Origin: Clitopilus passeckerianus
Taxonomy: Eukaryota; Basidiomycota; Agaricomycetes; Agaricales; Entolomataceae
DNA: 64,000 nt
Assembly: GCA_944990035.1 (NCBI GenBank)
Contig: CALYLX010000128.1
Location: 124,001-188,000 of the forward strand
Direction of reading: 5' to 3'
Under the pieces are notes generated by a model that ran no database searches, had not been told where the DNA came from, and worked only from the letters and a program-made list of their open reading frames with translations. Shown piece after piece: positions 35,922 through 47,416 of the stretch; position 1 is the first letter of the stretch, and each line of letters begins with the position of its first letter. The translations under genes were made by a program, and so were the position numbers.

Positions 35922-37623
35922 ATGGAAAATCTCGTCTGCCCATCCGAATCTCATCCAGCCATGCTCGCATCCTCGTCAAAACCAGTCAACATTGCCTCCT
36001 CGTCGCCGCCTGCCTTCAAACAACTTCGCGTCGCTATCATTGGCGGCGGGCTGGGAGGCCTTGCGTCTGCAATTGCATTGAGGCGTGCTGGTCACCTCGG
36101 TAAGTAACTCGCCTTGGCTGATACGGATCCCGCCTAATAGTAATCTTCTTCAGTCGATGTTTACGAACGCCGTGATTTCAACGTCGAAGTTGGTGCATCT
36201 ATCTCGTGTGCGGCGAACGGTACCCAGTGGCTTCGCGAATGGGAGGTCGACATCCCTTTAATGAAACCTGTCATCCTTGTGAGTTTGCCCTCCCGTCGGA
36301 ATCGTTGGGCGTAGGACTGAACACACCCACCTAGATGAACTTGACCATGCGTGACTGGGATACGGGCAAGGTTCTCAACAACTACAACCTCGACAACTAC
36401 GAGCGCGATTGGGGCAACGTTTACAACATGTTCCACCGTCAAGACATGCACTCTGGTCTTCTTGCTGCTGCTACCTCCAAGGAAGGCAAGGGTGAGCCCG
36501 TCAACGTTCACATAGACCATATGTGAGCTTCTTCCTTCTTGTCCATAGGACCTGGCGACTAATAGAGACTTTAACAGATGCGAATCCGTGGACACAGAGA
36601 ATTCCACTGTTACCTTCAGGAACGGGCGGACGATCAAGGCAGATATGATCATCGGTGCTGACGGTATCCGCTCCGCCGTCAGAAGGGAAATTGGCGTTGT
36701 CCCAGATATGAAGTCCGCTCCTCAGACGTGTTACCGGTGCAATGTGCTCACCTCGGACATCAAGAGGCTCGGTTTGGTCGAGTGGGCTGCTGATCCTGCA
36801 ATCCAGTTCTGGGGGGGTATGGCCGGCAAGGATGGAAGGAGCAAGTATTACAAGATCGTCATGAGCCCCTGTTCTGGAGGCGACGTCGTCTCGTTTTACT
36901 GTAAGTCGCCGATATTTCCTAGTGACATTTCTGACACCTTTGTTTATAGGCTTCATGCCAACGGAGATGACCAACCACACTGAAGAAGGGTTCACGTTCA
37001 AGGAGGTCCCGGTTGACCATATCCTGAAAGGCTTCTATGACCAGCTCGATCCGGACTGCCGTGGCTTGCTCCTCAACTCTGTCGAAAGGATGCCATGGCG
37101 CCTGTACGTTCATCAACCATATCCACACTGGCACAAGGGCACCACCGCCATCCTGGGAGACGCTGCACATCCCATGATGCCCCACCAAAGTCAAGGCGCC
37201 TGTCAAGCAATCGAGGATGCTGCTGCCCTGGGCCTTATTTTCTCGCCCACAACTGCTGAGAAGATGGACTTCACCAGTACTCCTGAGGCAATTCAGAAGG
37301 GGCTGGAGTTGTATGAGAATATCAGGAAACCAAGAGCCACTAGGGTACAGTCGGCGAGTGCGCGGGCCACGGAGAACCTGAACGAGAGGATTGGCTTCAC
37401 GAGCTTGCAACCTCACGAGTGGGCCTTGAGGGCAGCTGAGGGCAAATTAACGAGTGAGTGCTGTCTTCGTCAGTGATCTCGATATTGATACTGATGTGTC
37501 TTCTTCTTAGTCAACGAGATGAACTCGTACAAGATGCAAGACCACGTTCGAGATGAAGTTGAAAAGATGTTGTCGGACGAGGGTGCGAGGGAGATGGGTG
37601 TTACTGCTGTCCCCCGCCTGTAA
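35922..37623 (+). CDS. FAD-dependent aromatic monooxygenase (salicylate-hydroxylase-like)
   Basis: Class A flavoprotein hydroxylase using NAD(P)H and O2. Six exons, 35922-36099, 36154-36278, 36335-36522, 36578-36900, 36950-37453 and 37511-37623, sum to 477 codons (476 aa). Motifs in order: the GxGxxG-type dinucleotide fold GGGLGG at residues 41-46, with VDVYERR ending the second strand; the DG motif in MIIGADGIRSAVRRE; and the GD/FAD motif AILGDAAHPMMPHQSQGACQ followed by AIEDAAAL. The C-terminal region holds a helical segment ending in a short charged tail. No signal peptide. Closest in type to fungal salicylate 1-monooxygenase and 6-hydroxynicotinate 3-monooxygenase relatives. The exact substrate cannot be read. 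AATAAA at 37702-37707 is a plausible poly(A) signal. The start was taken as the first ATG after the TATA; Met14 is an alternative. Confidence 0.9.
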
Positions 37624-38305
37624 AGTCGGACCAGAACCACGAGCGGCCGGGTCCGTTGTATTTTCTTCTTGGGTTTGGGACATTCTATGATGTAATATTG
37701 GAATAAATTATGATACAACTATGATAATATGAATACGTTTTAGTCAAGACGGCAAGAGGCAATGACGGCTTACTGGAGTATGCTACATATCAAGACCAAA
37801 CCTACTCATCAAGCCGCCGGTGCTAAGGATGCGCTGCATCTGAAGAGTATGTCATTTATCGTGAAAAGCAAACGGAAGGTGTAAATGCCTACGAGGCTGA
37901 ACATGAGCAAAGACAGAGCACCAGGATTTAAGGGGCTGCATAAAGCGCCGAAACTTGATAGCAAGAGGATGAGCTCGGGCACGAGCTCTCCATTCGGAAG
38001 GCTTCATAGATAGAGGAAAAGCTTCAAGATATTCAAATGGTAGAAGGCATAGCTTTCGGTCATCGTGCATCTTTCATGATCAAGCTCGGACTTTGCAGCG
38101 GCTCTCCTGCCAAAGTGAGGGAGCCCGACATGATCGACAGCGCTTCCAAATTAGGCGCTGGATTGCCCAAAATGAGAGTTGTCACAAACTGTACATATGT
38201 GACAAGCCACCTCGGCAACTTCCGGCAACACACAAGCCTCACACCATCCCAAGTGAAGATTGAAAGTCCTCATCCCCTCCCTCTCCTCCTCAAGATTATA
38301 TCAAG
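37624..38305. other. Intergenic region upstream of uL3
   Basis: 682 bases: the 3' UTR of the monooxygenase (poly(A)-like AATAAA at 37702) and the promoter of the ribosomal protein gene. No gene seen. The stretch just before the uL3 ATG is pyrimidine-rich, as usual for ribosomal protein genes. Confidence 0.55.
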
Positions 38306-39784
38306 ATGAGGTATGTCGTCCTCATCGTCGTCCGCGATGAGCTCTGCGCACTAACATATCTTTTTCTAGTCACCGTAAGGTTCGTTCACTGGTTTTCCGA
38401 CGCCGTCTGTGCGAGGTGTAGATTAAAAGGCTTACCCAAATCTTTTTGGATTGCCTGTTAATAGTATGAAGCACCCCGCCACGGCTCTCTTGGTTTCCTT
38501 CCCAGAAAAAGGGCTGCAAGACATCGTGGAAAGGTCAAGTCCTTCCCCAAGGTCTGTGATTGTTTGTCGTTGGTGTGTGAGGGAGGAGATGATTGACGTT
38601 TTGTCTCGGCATCTAGGATGACCCTAAGAAGCCCGTCCACTTGACTGCGTTCTTGGGCTACAAGGCTGGTATGACCCACGTCGTCAGGGATCTCGACCGT
38701 CCTGGATCCAGTGCGTTTTGCGTTGTTCGACCTCGATATTGTTCGCTCACGATTTCAAACAGAGATGCACAAGCGTGAGGTAGTCGAGGCCGTCTCCGTC
38801 ATCGAAACTCCCCTCTCATGGTTGTCGGTGTCGTCGGTTACGTCGAGACTCCTCGCGGTCTCCGCACCCTCACCACTGTCTGGGCCTCCCACTTGTCAGA
38901 CGAAATCAAGCGTCGCTTCTACAAGAACTGGTACAGGTCCAAGAAGAAGGCCTTCACCCGCTACGCCAAGAAGCACGCCGAGGACGGTGGCAAGTCCGTT
39001 GCTCGTGAGCTTGAGCGCATTCGCAAGTACTGCACTGTCGTTCGTGTCCTCGCACACACCCAGATCAGGAAGACTGGTTTGAGCCAGAAGAAGGCACACT
39101 TGATGGAGATCCAGGTCAACGGTGGCAGCGTGGCGGACAAGGTCGAGTTCGCACACGGCTTGTTCGAGAAGCCGGTTGAGGTCGGAAGCATCTTTGAGCA
39201 GGACGAGACTGTCGATATTATTGCCGTCACCAAGGGTCATGGATTTGAGGGTGTCACTCACAGGTGGGGAACCAAGAAGCTCCCCAGGAAGACACACAAG
39301 GGTCTCAGGAAGGTCGCTTGTATCGGTGCATGGCATCCTTCCGAGGTCATGTTCTCCGTTGCTCGTGCCGGTCAAAGTATGTAAACTTACTCTTATCTTG
39401 AAGAACTCTTGCTAACGAATCGATGTAGACGGTTACCACCACCGCACAGAACTCAACAAAAAGATCTACCGCGTTGGATCTGGCACTGATGAGGGTAACG
39501 CCTCGACCGAATCCGATATCACCAAGAAGACCATCACACCCATGGGTGGCTTCCCCCACTACGGTATCGTCAAGAACGACTTCCTCATGGTCAAGGGATC
39601 TATCCCTGGAACCAAGAAGCGTGTTATTACTATCAGGAAGAGCTTGATGGTCCACACCAGCAGGAAGGATTTGGAGAAGGTGCAACTCAAGTTCATCGAT
39701 ACTTCCTCCAAGTTCGGTCACGGTTCTTTCCAGACCTTCGAGGAGAAGGCTGCCTTCCTCGGTACCCTCAAGGCTCGTGCATGA
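38306..39784 (+). CDS. RPL3: 60S ribosomal protein uL3 (L3), frame broken as read
   Basis: Large-subunit protein next to the peptidyl transferase centre. Six exons: 38306-38310, 38370-38379, 38465-38551, 38617-38710, 38763-39376 and 39429-39784. Exon 1 codes only ATG-AG and exon 2 is 10 bases, yet they spell M-S-H-R-K as in other eukaryotes. Signature stretches include [84 protein letters not shown] and [16 protein letters not shown]. Between IETP and MVVVG the frame shifts: as read the coding length is 3n+2. One more C in the CCCC run at 38810-38813 gives 388 aa; removing two bases gives 387 aa. Both parts are fully conserved and the gene is essential, so a sequence error is likelier than a pseudogene. 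Confidence 0.93.
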
Positions 39785-40206
39785 GTGTTTCGTTGATCTG
39801 TTTACTTGTACCTACGTATACGTACGCTTTCTTATGTCACTTACTGCTGGCTATGCACACAACACAAAAATGCCATTATGACATGATGCACTTGGATTTG
39901 AATTGAACTCTGAAAATTCGAACATCGACCTCGAAATGAGAATGAGAGATGTCCTGCTCTGTGATTGGCGTGGGAACAAACTGCCTTATGCGCGTTGATC
40001 CCGTTTTCGTGGCTGCGAAAACTTTGTGCGCGACCACCGCTGCAGCGAATAACGGCCATTGGGACAAGAGAACGGACTGAACGTACATTTTGCGACGTTC
40101 AGTTACTCCATTGGTTGGTTGGGTGCAAGTCTCGGTGAGTGTTCACCAGCTAATTGATATTTATTTATTAAATGAGTTGTAATTAGGATGACTGCACGTC
40201 CCATTG
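39785..40206. other. Intergenic region, uL3 3' end / PPR-like promoter
   Basis: 422 bases. The left part should be the uL3 3' UTR. The AT-rich patch around 40155-40185 precedes the next gene. An out-of-frame ATG at 40188 lies 19 bases before the chosen start of the PPR-like gene. Confidence 0.5.
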
Positions 40207-42264
40207 ATGCTGAGAGCGTCCTCACAGGGCCTCTGTTTACCACTACCAACTGTATGTGGTCGCTCAACAACACTGCTAGCTCAAGCAACATGTCGGAGGA
40301 TGGGTATGGCCTCACAGGCCATACGAACTGCCAGCAGCAGCCATCATCATGCTCAACATCAACATTCGGCCTCTCCTGCGCGGCAACGAAGAGAGGACGA
40401 CGGCGGAGGCAGGGGACAGGAAGTAACGTGTCCTGCATGGGAGAATACTTCTGGCTCCTCCCCGAAGCCAATGGAACTAAGAGAAAGCGACGGCGACCGC
40501 TTACCTCTTCAACCTACTGCAACCTGCGCCAGCCAGAACAACAATGTGAAGGCTTTCCCCGAACCATTCAACCTTCCGCCTCCTGTAGACTTGAATATAA
40601 GTATGGCCAAAAGCCGTTCCCTTCTCAGGCGGGGACGCGGTATAGACCGGAGGATAACACCCAAGAACTGGGAGTCTACGTCTCAGCAAAAACCTCAAGA
40701 GACAGAGAACCCCGTATACAAGTCTCCTTTGCGCACAGATGTTGTCAGAAGAGTCTATCTTCGTGTTTCGCACCCTCGTCGCGCATTTCCGTCACAGGAG
40801 CAACCTCCAGCGAACCACTCACCACTGTCAACCGACCTAGAAGAACGGGAAAGATTGAGGAGCGAATTGATGCTCACGCTTGCCTATTCCTCTCGGCCCG
40901 AAGTATGCTGGAAAGCCTACTCTCGACTCCTCGACCTTCCACCCCTCTCTCAACCCCCGCAAGACCCACCAGATGCAAACCAAAGGCCAGCCATACCTTT
41001 TGCACTCATGCATCGCCTATGTCGCGTCCTTGCCTCTGAACATCCAGTTCCGCAATCGACATTCATCCGCCTCCACTCCGTTCTCACTGAACTACACACC
41101 TCAGGCGGCACTATTCATCTCCACGAATGGAACGCGCTGATTAATAGCACGGGACGAGGTATAAGGCGACGGGCTTCGGCCGCGGAGTACGAGACAGCAC
41201 TAAGCTTCTACATGGATATGACCTCTGGATTCCCACCTGGAACAACACTCAACAGGAGCAGATATGACAGAGCTGCTTTAGATACCGATGACCTCAGACT
41301 CGCACCCCCCATCAATCCCGACATCTACACCTTCACGTCCTTGGTTCACATTGCCGCAAGAACCGCTGACAGTCAATGTTTCCGGCATGCTTGCAACCTA
41401 CTGGAGAAGTCGGGCTTCCTTCCTACCCGGATAACCCACCTTGCGCTGCTTCCCTTCTTCCGCGATACCAAGCAGTTCACCGCTCTGAGATCGACCTTAT
41501 GGAAAATGGAAGCACAAGGACTCGAGATCGGGATCGACGGCCTCAACGCCTTCCTCTCCTCGTATGCCTACAACGGCAGGCATGATGTCGTCACAAACAT
41601 ATACCGACTTTTGCGTTACAATGTTGCCCCTGCGCAGGACGATCAGGAGAAGGTTCAGGAGGTGGCAAGGAAGCTCGAGCAGGAGGAATATATCCAGGTT
41701 CCCAAGGATATGAAGCCCAACCAAATCACATACACTGCGGTGCTTCAGTCGCTCGCTTACCAAGGCCGATTCAGGGCAATGCTCACCGTCTTCCTCGATA
41801 TGGTCTCCTCTCCCAACTTGGACAATGACCCCCTGCCGCCTAGACCCGACGAGCACGGTGTTATGCAGGCTGTAACATATCAGCCAACGATGGCGGCGTA
41901 CAGGTCGGTCTTCATGGGCTTTGCGCGGTATGGCCGCTGCCCTGGAGAAGGCGATTCAGGTACTCGCCAACGCGCCGACTCCGAATGGAATTTGGAAAAC
42001 TTGGATAAGATGTTTGGGTTATTTATGCAGACTCCGAATGTGCAGCCTTCTCCTTGGGTTGTTCACTGGATTCTGCTTGGGTACAGGAGGACGACAGGTG
42101 GTGATACCACTGTCCTTAAACGAGTTTGGGGGAATTGGAGGGTCGCTTTGGGCAATATGCCTTCGGATCGGAAGCTCGCAAGCAGAAGCTGCGTGAGCAG
42201 TTCCTGCTTACATCGTTACCAGTATCGCAGTAGAATCATTAACGCTAATCGTCGCACGCACTGA
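40207..42264 (+). CDS. PPR-like, probably mitochondrial protein
   Basis: An uninterrupted reading frame (685 aa as read), unusual here because most neighbours are intron-rich. The N-terminus (MLRASSQGLCLPLPTVCGRS) is basic and hydroxylated without acids, like a mitochondrial presequence. A long polar region follows. The second half has helix-turn-helix repeats resembling pentatricopeptide repeats: PDIYTFTSLVHIAARTADS, RITHLALLPFFRDTKQF, GLNAFLSSYAYNGRHDVVTN and NQITYTAVLQSLAYQGRFRA. Such proteins bind organellar RNA. As read, the last about 40 codons after RVWG are unnatural. With one extra G in the GGGGG run at 42128-42132 the frame continues as ELEGRFGQYAFGSEARKQ and stops at 42231-42233. 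No PPR profile could be run, so the family call is moderate. Confidence 0.7.
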   Translation: MLRASSQGLCLPLPTVCGRSTTLLAQATCRRMGMASQAIRTASSSHHHAQHQHSASPARQRREDDGGGRGQEVTCPAWENTSGSSPKPMELRESDGDRLPLQPTATCASQNNNVKAFPEPFNLPPPVDLNISMAKSRSLLRRGRGIDRRITPKNWESTSQQKPQETENPVYKSPLRTDVVRRVYLRVSHPRRAFPSQEQPPANHSPLSTDLEERERLRSELMLTLAYSSRPEVCWKAYSRLLDLPPLSQPPQDPPDANQRPAIPFALMHRLCRVLASEHPVPQSTFIRLHSVLTELHTSGGTIHLHEWNALINSTGRGIRRRASAAEYETALSFYMDMTSGFPPGTTLNRSRYDRAALDTDDLRLAPPINPDIYTFTSLVHIAARTADSQCFRHACNLLEKSGFLPTRITHLALLPFFRDTKQFTALRSTLWKMEAQGLEIGIDGLNAFLSSYAYNGRHDVVTNIYRLLRYNVAPAQDDQEKVQEVARKLEQEEYIQVPKDMKPNQITYTAVLQSLAYQGRFRAMLTVFLDMVSSPNLDNDPLPPRPDEHGVMQAVTYQPTMAAYRSVFMGFARYGRCPGEGDSGTRQRADSEWNLENLDKMFGLFMQTPNVQPSPWVVHWILLGYRRTTGGDTTVLKRVWGNWRVALGNMPSDRKLASRSCVSSSCLHRYQYRSRIINANRRTH

Positions 42265-42374
42265 TAGAAACCAAAGTCCTAATAATGTCCAGATTTACAT
42301 TTGTACACATTTACTTTACAAGAATCATATTCTACATTGATTTGGATGTTCATGGCGAGCTTCGTTCTTCGCCT

Positions 42375-43265
<891 letters not shown>

Positions 43266-43992
43266 CTGAGGGAGATGGGGATTGTGATGGAGGGAGCAGG
43301 GAGCGTGTGGACGTCAATTGATCTTCCCCGCAACCGGTAATTGACAAATCTCGATCGTCCCTCCACTTTCCGGCATCTGAAAAAATCATACATTCTGACG
43401 GTCAGCTGTATGGAGTTGAAAGACGGAGACTCGGAACGGTAGGCTGTATGTTTCGGGAAGGAGACCACTGCCGAGTCAGGTTCAATCATTGTCTTCCCAA
43501 GAGTTCAGGCCAGCTGACCCACGGAACATTTCTGGAAATTGGGCATGATTGAGCATTTCCACCGGCATGGGACATATCATGTAGGTAAACTTTAGGATGG
43601 AGTAATAGTAGATATAAGATAGATAAGAAGCGTAATAGGACAGAGGTATAATTGAGGAAAAGGTGCGTGAAAAACGGTGATGAATGAGATGATAATGTGC
43701 GATGCTGTCGTGACATGGAAAAATAGAGTAGACGGGACGTGGGGGTGGAGAGAAATATACGATTGTGGAGCGAAGCCTGGAATAAAGTGGGCCAAATTCA
43801 ATGTCATCGTTGGGCGAGGAAGGTCGAAAGGGGGCACGAGGTAAAGAAGGCAGACATGATGCTTGGACGAATGGCGCAAAGCAACCGAGACGGATGTGAT
43901 GGTGGGTGAGGCGGGTTCGAAAGCGACACGGAATCGCGTCAGAAAACCAATGGCAAAAGCCAAAGAAGGGCGCTGTGGAGCGCCAGTAGATG
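43266..43992. other. Region between AMMECR1 and Rab genes
   Basis: 727 bases. AMMECR1 promoter on the left and the 3' UTR of the Rab gene on the right, both on the minus strand. An open frame crosses it on the minus strand but is composition-driven and out of frame with the Rab exons. No gene supported. Confidence 0.55.
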
Positions 43993-45412
43993 CTAACAAC
44001 AGGCCCATCTGCTCGATGGACGTTGTGAGTTGACCCGAGCTTCTTCTGCCTCTGCCTGAGCAGCCCAGGCAGGCGCAGTAATCTCGGATAAAAAGACACT
44101 ATCCCTCTTCTTGAGATCGTTCTCTTGTTCAATAACGTCCTTCCGAGCGATGATTGCCTCAATGACATGTTCGAATAGTTGCTCGATCCCTGAAATTAAC
44201 ATATAAGCCTCTTCGCCTCAACCTACCATGTTAGGAAATATGAATTACCGGTGTCATCTTTGGCAGATACCTCAAACAACTCCATGCCCTTGCTTAGTCC
44301 CCATTCTCGGTCATCGGTGTCATCATCTAGCGCGTATTCGTCCTCTTCATCAATGCTGTTACTGGTCGTTTCTCCGGAATCGAGCCAGCTGCCTGTCGGG
44401 GTGCCATAATGTGAAAATCGTGGCGACTGTGGCGATCGTGAGGTATTTGTCGAGTTCGCCCGGACTATTGACGAGGCACCGGAGCCCCTCGGTCGTGTTT
44501 GAACAGAAGTTTTGCTGCGCTGAAGCCCAGAAGGTCGATTTGGTGGCAGATCCAAATATGCAGGGCCTTCGGGAGTTGTGTTGCCGGAAATGGGAGGTGG
44601 AGATCTCAGGCTCGGAAAGGAAGTGAAACGAGGCCGAATGTACGAAAGGGTAGATGGAGGCGGCACGGGAGGTGGTGGTGTAGGAGGTCGAGGTGGTGGG
44701 AACCAATTGTGTAGGGACAGGCGTGCAAGGTCGGCAGTAACGGCGCGATTGCCCTCAAGATCCGCCTTGGAGCCAACGATATAGATTATCAAGTCGGGAG
44801 AACAGTTTCTCTTCAACTCTGGACAGCGGAAGATATAGACTTTAGCGAGGAATGGAGCGGAACAATAAGTATAGGAACTCACCTTCCAGCCATCCACGAA
44901 CATCATTAAAGGTTGAGGCATTGGTAATGTCATACAATAGTAGAGCCGCGTTTGCGCCTAGATGAACGTTGAGCATCGGTGGCAAGAAGCTTAAGAAATG
45001 CTTGGGAGTTACCTCGATAGTACATAGGTGCCTGTCAGAAGAAAGTATCAGCGCTTCGAGAAGAATTGGCAACTGCGGCCAAGACACGTACCATACTTCG
45101 GAATCTCTCCTGTCCAGCAGTGTCCCAAAGTTGTAAGCGTACTTTGAGCCCCTTGACATAGACTTTCTTTGTGACGAAGAAAGCACCGCTTGTTGAAGTT
45201 GTGTGTTGGGGGTCAAACTTATTTTGGGTATAGCGCTGTAGGAGACTGGTCTTTCCGACGCCTGAATAGGAGTGGCTTGAGCATTCGGATAGGATTCAAG
45301 CCGTGTAATCTCGCGCACCAGAATTGCCCATCACGACAATCTTGCTGTCGATGCCCTGTTCATACCTGGACCTGCGGTATGGGTCCAAACGAGAATAGTC
45401 GTCCATAATCAT
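43993..45412 (-). CDS. Rab-family small GTPase with a large insertion before G5
   Basis: Vesicle-trafficking GTPase. Six exons, 45412-45319, 45261-45092, 45031-45013 (19-base micro-exon), 44957-44883, 44818-44249 and 44189-43993, give 375 codons (374 aa). Motifs: P-loop [12 protein letters not shown]3 [12 protein letters not shown] followed by [19 protein letters not shown]4 VGSKADLE where the usual Asn of NKxD is Ser, and G5 EVSAKDD. Between G4 (about residue 136) and G5 (about 303) lies an insert of roughly 130 residues: first Pro-rich ([16 protein letters not shown]), then Ser/Arg-rich, then acidic. In ordinary Rabs this gap is about 30 residues. The C-terminus is WACC, a double-Cys geranylgeranylation signal. 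The subfamily is not clear; the core is Rab-like rather than Ras or Arf. A shorter start at Met3 is possible. Confidence 0.88.
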
Positions 45413-45721
45413 GAGTGTATAGGATGCGGGCTGGACCGCCCACGACTTAGAAACTCGCAGCCGAAGACGTTGAAGGTAGCGAGCAGAGGGACTGGCCCAG
45501 CGGCCGCGGTGGGCGTTGGAATGATAAAAAGGTTTTAAGAGGAGCAGACACGGTCGCTAAGAGGCAGAAATCCAAAATTGGCCAATTCATATACCCTGTC
45601 CCTGAACTAACCGTGGGAAAATTCTCCACATCACCCACATCGCCAGATTAAGCCCAATTTGGTCACAGCGTGCATGTCTTTTTTTATTCGAAAAAACATA
45701 AAACGATCATACAATCCTAAC
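45413..45721. other. Rab promoter / eS7 3' region
   Basis: 309 bases between the Rab start and the eS7 stop, both genes on the minus strand. A T-rich patch near 45680 fits the eS7 3' UTR. No gene seen. Confidence 0.6.
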
Positions 45722-46433
45722 TTAGTCGGCATGCGAGGTTACAGGGAACTCGAAAACAACATCCTTTCCTGTCAGGCGACGGTACACTGACGAGAATGAG
45801 TCCAGCTTGTACTCCAATGATGTTGCATCCTTGTGGTCGAGGAACCTAGAGCCACAAACAAATGAGCCACGGAGCTAACAGCCCAAGAGCATAATTAATG
45901 CTTACACTTTCAGGAGTTTTGAGCCGTCAACAGCAACACGGGTCCTCTTTCCAACAATCTCAGTGGGGAAGACAAGGTCCTCAAGGATCTTCTCGTGAAC
46001 ACTTGTGAGTGTGCGGTTACGAGGGCGCTTTTGCTGGACACGAGATGTGCGGGTGGGTTTGCGGAGCATTCGGCGCTGGGCGACAAATACGACATGACGG
46101 TCGGTGAACTTTTTCTCCAGCTCTCTTGTGAGGCTACAAGAATAACAAATTCAGCATTACGAGCCAGACAATATGATCCCAGAATACATACCGTTGTTGC
46201 ACCTTGTGGAAAGCCTTGAGTTGGGGCACGGGAACGAAGATAACAATAGCCTTCTTGCCGCCACGGACGTCAACCTCGCGGGCTGCAGAAATTTGCAGGG
46301 GGCGAAGTTCAGATTTCAATTCGGGAACGTTGTTCTCGAGGTCGATAAGGGCCTGAGCGACGCTGGTCTCAAACTCATCGGGGGCCGAGCTGGGAGCGTT
46401 GGCGGTACGGAAGATCTTGGTGTTGACGGACAT
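45722..46433 (-). CDS. RPS7: 40S ribosomal protein eS7
   Basis: Small-subunit protein. Three exons, 46433-46192, 46133-45906 and 45845-45722, sum to 198 codons (197 aa), the normal family size. Recognisable stretches: [79 protein letters not shown], and [20 protein letters not shown]. Frame is intact. The start ([10 protein letters not shown]) matches fungal orthologues. A 5' UTR intron of about 141 bases probably precedes it. Confidence 0.96.
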
Positions 46434-46449
46434 CTTGAGTCTATTGGCC

Positions 46450-46590
46450 CTGTGGATTCTGGTCAGCATCCAACTCTGATCCTTGGCATCCACCGATTCC
46501 AGCCCTCCAGCTCGCTCTTTTTCGCGTCTCCAGCATTCCATACGCCTTCAAACACCCTTCCAGCATAACTTCAGTGAAATCGACACTCAC
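46450..46590 (-). other. Probable 5' UTR intron of the eS7 gene
   Basis: On the minus strand a GTGAGT donor at 46590 and a CCACAG acceptor at 46450, 16 bases before the ATG, bound a 141-base intron. This is more than twice the usual length here. Long introns in ribosomal protein genes often host snoRNAs, but I could not see clear C/D or H/ACA boxes. Inference from splice signals only. Confidence 0.5.
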
Positions 46591-47416
46591 CAGTCCTTTT
46601 GACGACGGCGGGGACGGTGCTGCTTGCTGAGCGGTGAGGGGGATTTGGGTACCACAACAACTGCAAATTCAGATCACTGCGTCTGATGGCTACCAAATTG
46701 GGTAACACCGCACATCGGTCCGAACCTCCTCACTTTAAAGTTCGCAAAGTCCAAAGCTGAAAGCTCCTTCCGGCATTTGCAGGCCATTTACAAGGATTTT
46801 TCACATCAGTCTATGTTCTTTCTTTCCAATGTGACCGTACAGATTAACGGAAAGTCTCATACATGAACGCCTCATATCCTTTAATCCGGATGGTCAAGTT
46901 TTGATACTCACCATCCAAGATACATCTGGGTGCCTCTCTCTAGCCGTCGGATCACGTTCGTCTGCACCTGGAGTCAAAGACAGATGGAAACGCAGTCCAA
47001 GACGCATGAGTCGCGATTGATACTGCAGAGAAGACCGATCCTGTCGCATATCCCATGATCGTTGACTGGACGGGTTTTGGGCCAATTCTACAGGGTCGGG
47101 ACGTTACGCCTTCTTTCGCCATCTACTCCGACTTGTGCAACGCACGCTGCGTTCTGATGACCCCTTCATTGAACGAAAATCAACGCCTCCAATAGCTCAT
47201 ATGACCGCTCCGATGCCAGCATCTTTAATCTGAGAACTGTCATATTTTCCCAAGATCACTTCAGGCTGCCGGTCCCTGCATGATAAGAGTTCAAACATAG
47301 GGGCAACGTAGCGGCGTCTATCAACAGAAAAAGAACCATTCCAGTCTATCTATTTTCTGCATCAGGCTAGGAAGTGCCAAAATCATGCTATGGACGCGGA
47401 ACTTCGTGATATTCAG
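46591..47416. other. eS7 promoter and Cns1 3' region
   Basis: About 830 bases without a supported gene. The left side should carry the eS7 promoter and transcription start. The right side is the 3' end of the minus-strand Cns1 gene. Confidence 0.5.

Noticed and set aside
43482..44168. Minus-strand open frame of 228 codons next to the Rab 3' end
   Set aside because: It overlaps the last Rab exon in another frame, and its product is low-complexity. It lies mostly in 3' UTR.
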